Origin: Loripinus fragilis
Taxonomy: Eukaryota > Mollusca > Bivalvia > Lucinida > Lucinidae
Length of the DNA: 64,000 nucleotides
Reading direction: 5' to 3'
Assembly (NCBI GenBank): GCA_964019695.1
Contig: OZ026522.1
Span: forward strand, 21,134,477-21,198,476
Shown here: piece by piece, positions 63,961-64,000 of the stretch
Position numbering within the stretch: the stretch's first letter is position 1
Layout: every line of letters begins with the position of its first letter
Notes under the pieces: model-generated
Told to the model about the DNA's origin: nothing
What the model saw: only the letters and a program-made list of their open reading frames with translations
The model's database searches: none
Program-made: the position numbers and the translations under genes

Positions 63961-64000
63961 TTACAAATGTTCTATCGTTAAAATTCACACTTACACAAGC

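Overview
The window looks like nuclear DNA of a mollusc, most likely a heterodont bivalve. It is AT-rich, its one clear gene is split by long introns, and most of the rest is transposon-derived. Several repeats resemble ones I associate with clam genomes (for example an AGCTCACCTG / CAGGTGAGCT-ended repeat and a GGACGGAC-tailed repeat with CCCCCC ends), but I cannot name a species from sequence alone.

The only gene I can support end to end is a fructose-1,6-bisphosphatase (FBP) gene on the minus strand. It runs from the start codon at 32085 down to the stop at 7897: six constitutive exons, 342 codons, all joins in frame and all introns GT-AG. It has the gluconeogenic enzyme's metal, catalytic and substrate residues. 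Two exons have been duplicated locally. Exon 5 has a second, intact, equal-length (39-codon), phase-matched copy just downstream, with its own splice sites (12721-12837); it looks like a mutually exclusive alternative exon. Exon 2 has three decayed partial copies (27830-27941, 26624-26687, 26541-26616).

1-7.8 kb lies 3' of FBP and holds SINE, MITE and LINE-tail fragments. 7.9-32.1 kb is the FBP gene; its introns hold at least four MITE families, several foldback elements, a 3.1-kb long-TIR element (14387-17497), a 1.4-kb element with 190-bp tandem repeats (20713-22072), a SINE nested in a SINE beside exon 3, a decayed mariner element (25442-26471) and a LINE remnant (30740-31400). 32.4-33.6 kb, upstream of FBP, is a second LINE remnant split by a hAT-like insertion.

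From 34 to 64 kb I recognise no host gene. That part holds a 2.7-kb TIR element (38527-41231), a 22/33-bp minisatellite (about 43.5-44.5 kb), a 3.3-kb element with TCGTTA-rich ends (about 46.2-49.6 kb), LINE remnants near 50.2-50.75 kb (minus) and 62.6-63.4 kb (plus), degenerate tandem repeats at 56.3-58.0 kb, and ATGGCCGCCATCTTG-type motif clusters at 59.9-60.5 and 63.5-63.9 kb. Two unrelated long elements (14387-17497 and 38527-41231) both begin with CAC, end with GTG and have perfect 5-bp target duplications, a combination known from Transib/RAG-type transposons. All coordinates were read by eye; repeat edges are approximate unless a target-site duplication is given.
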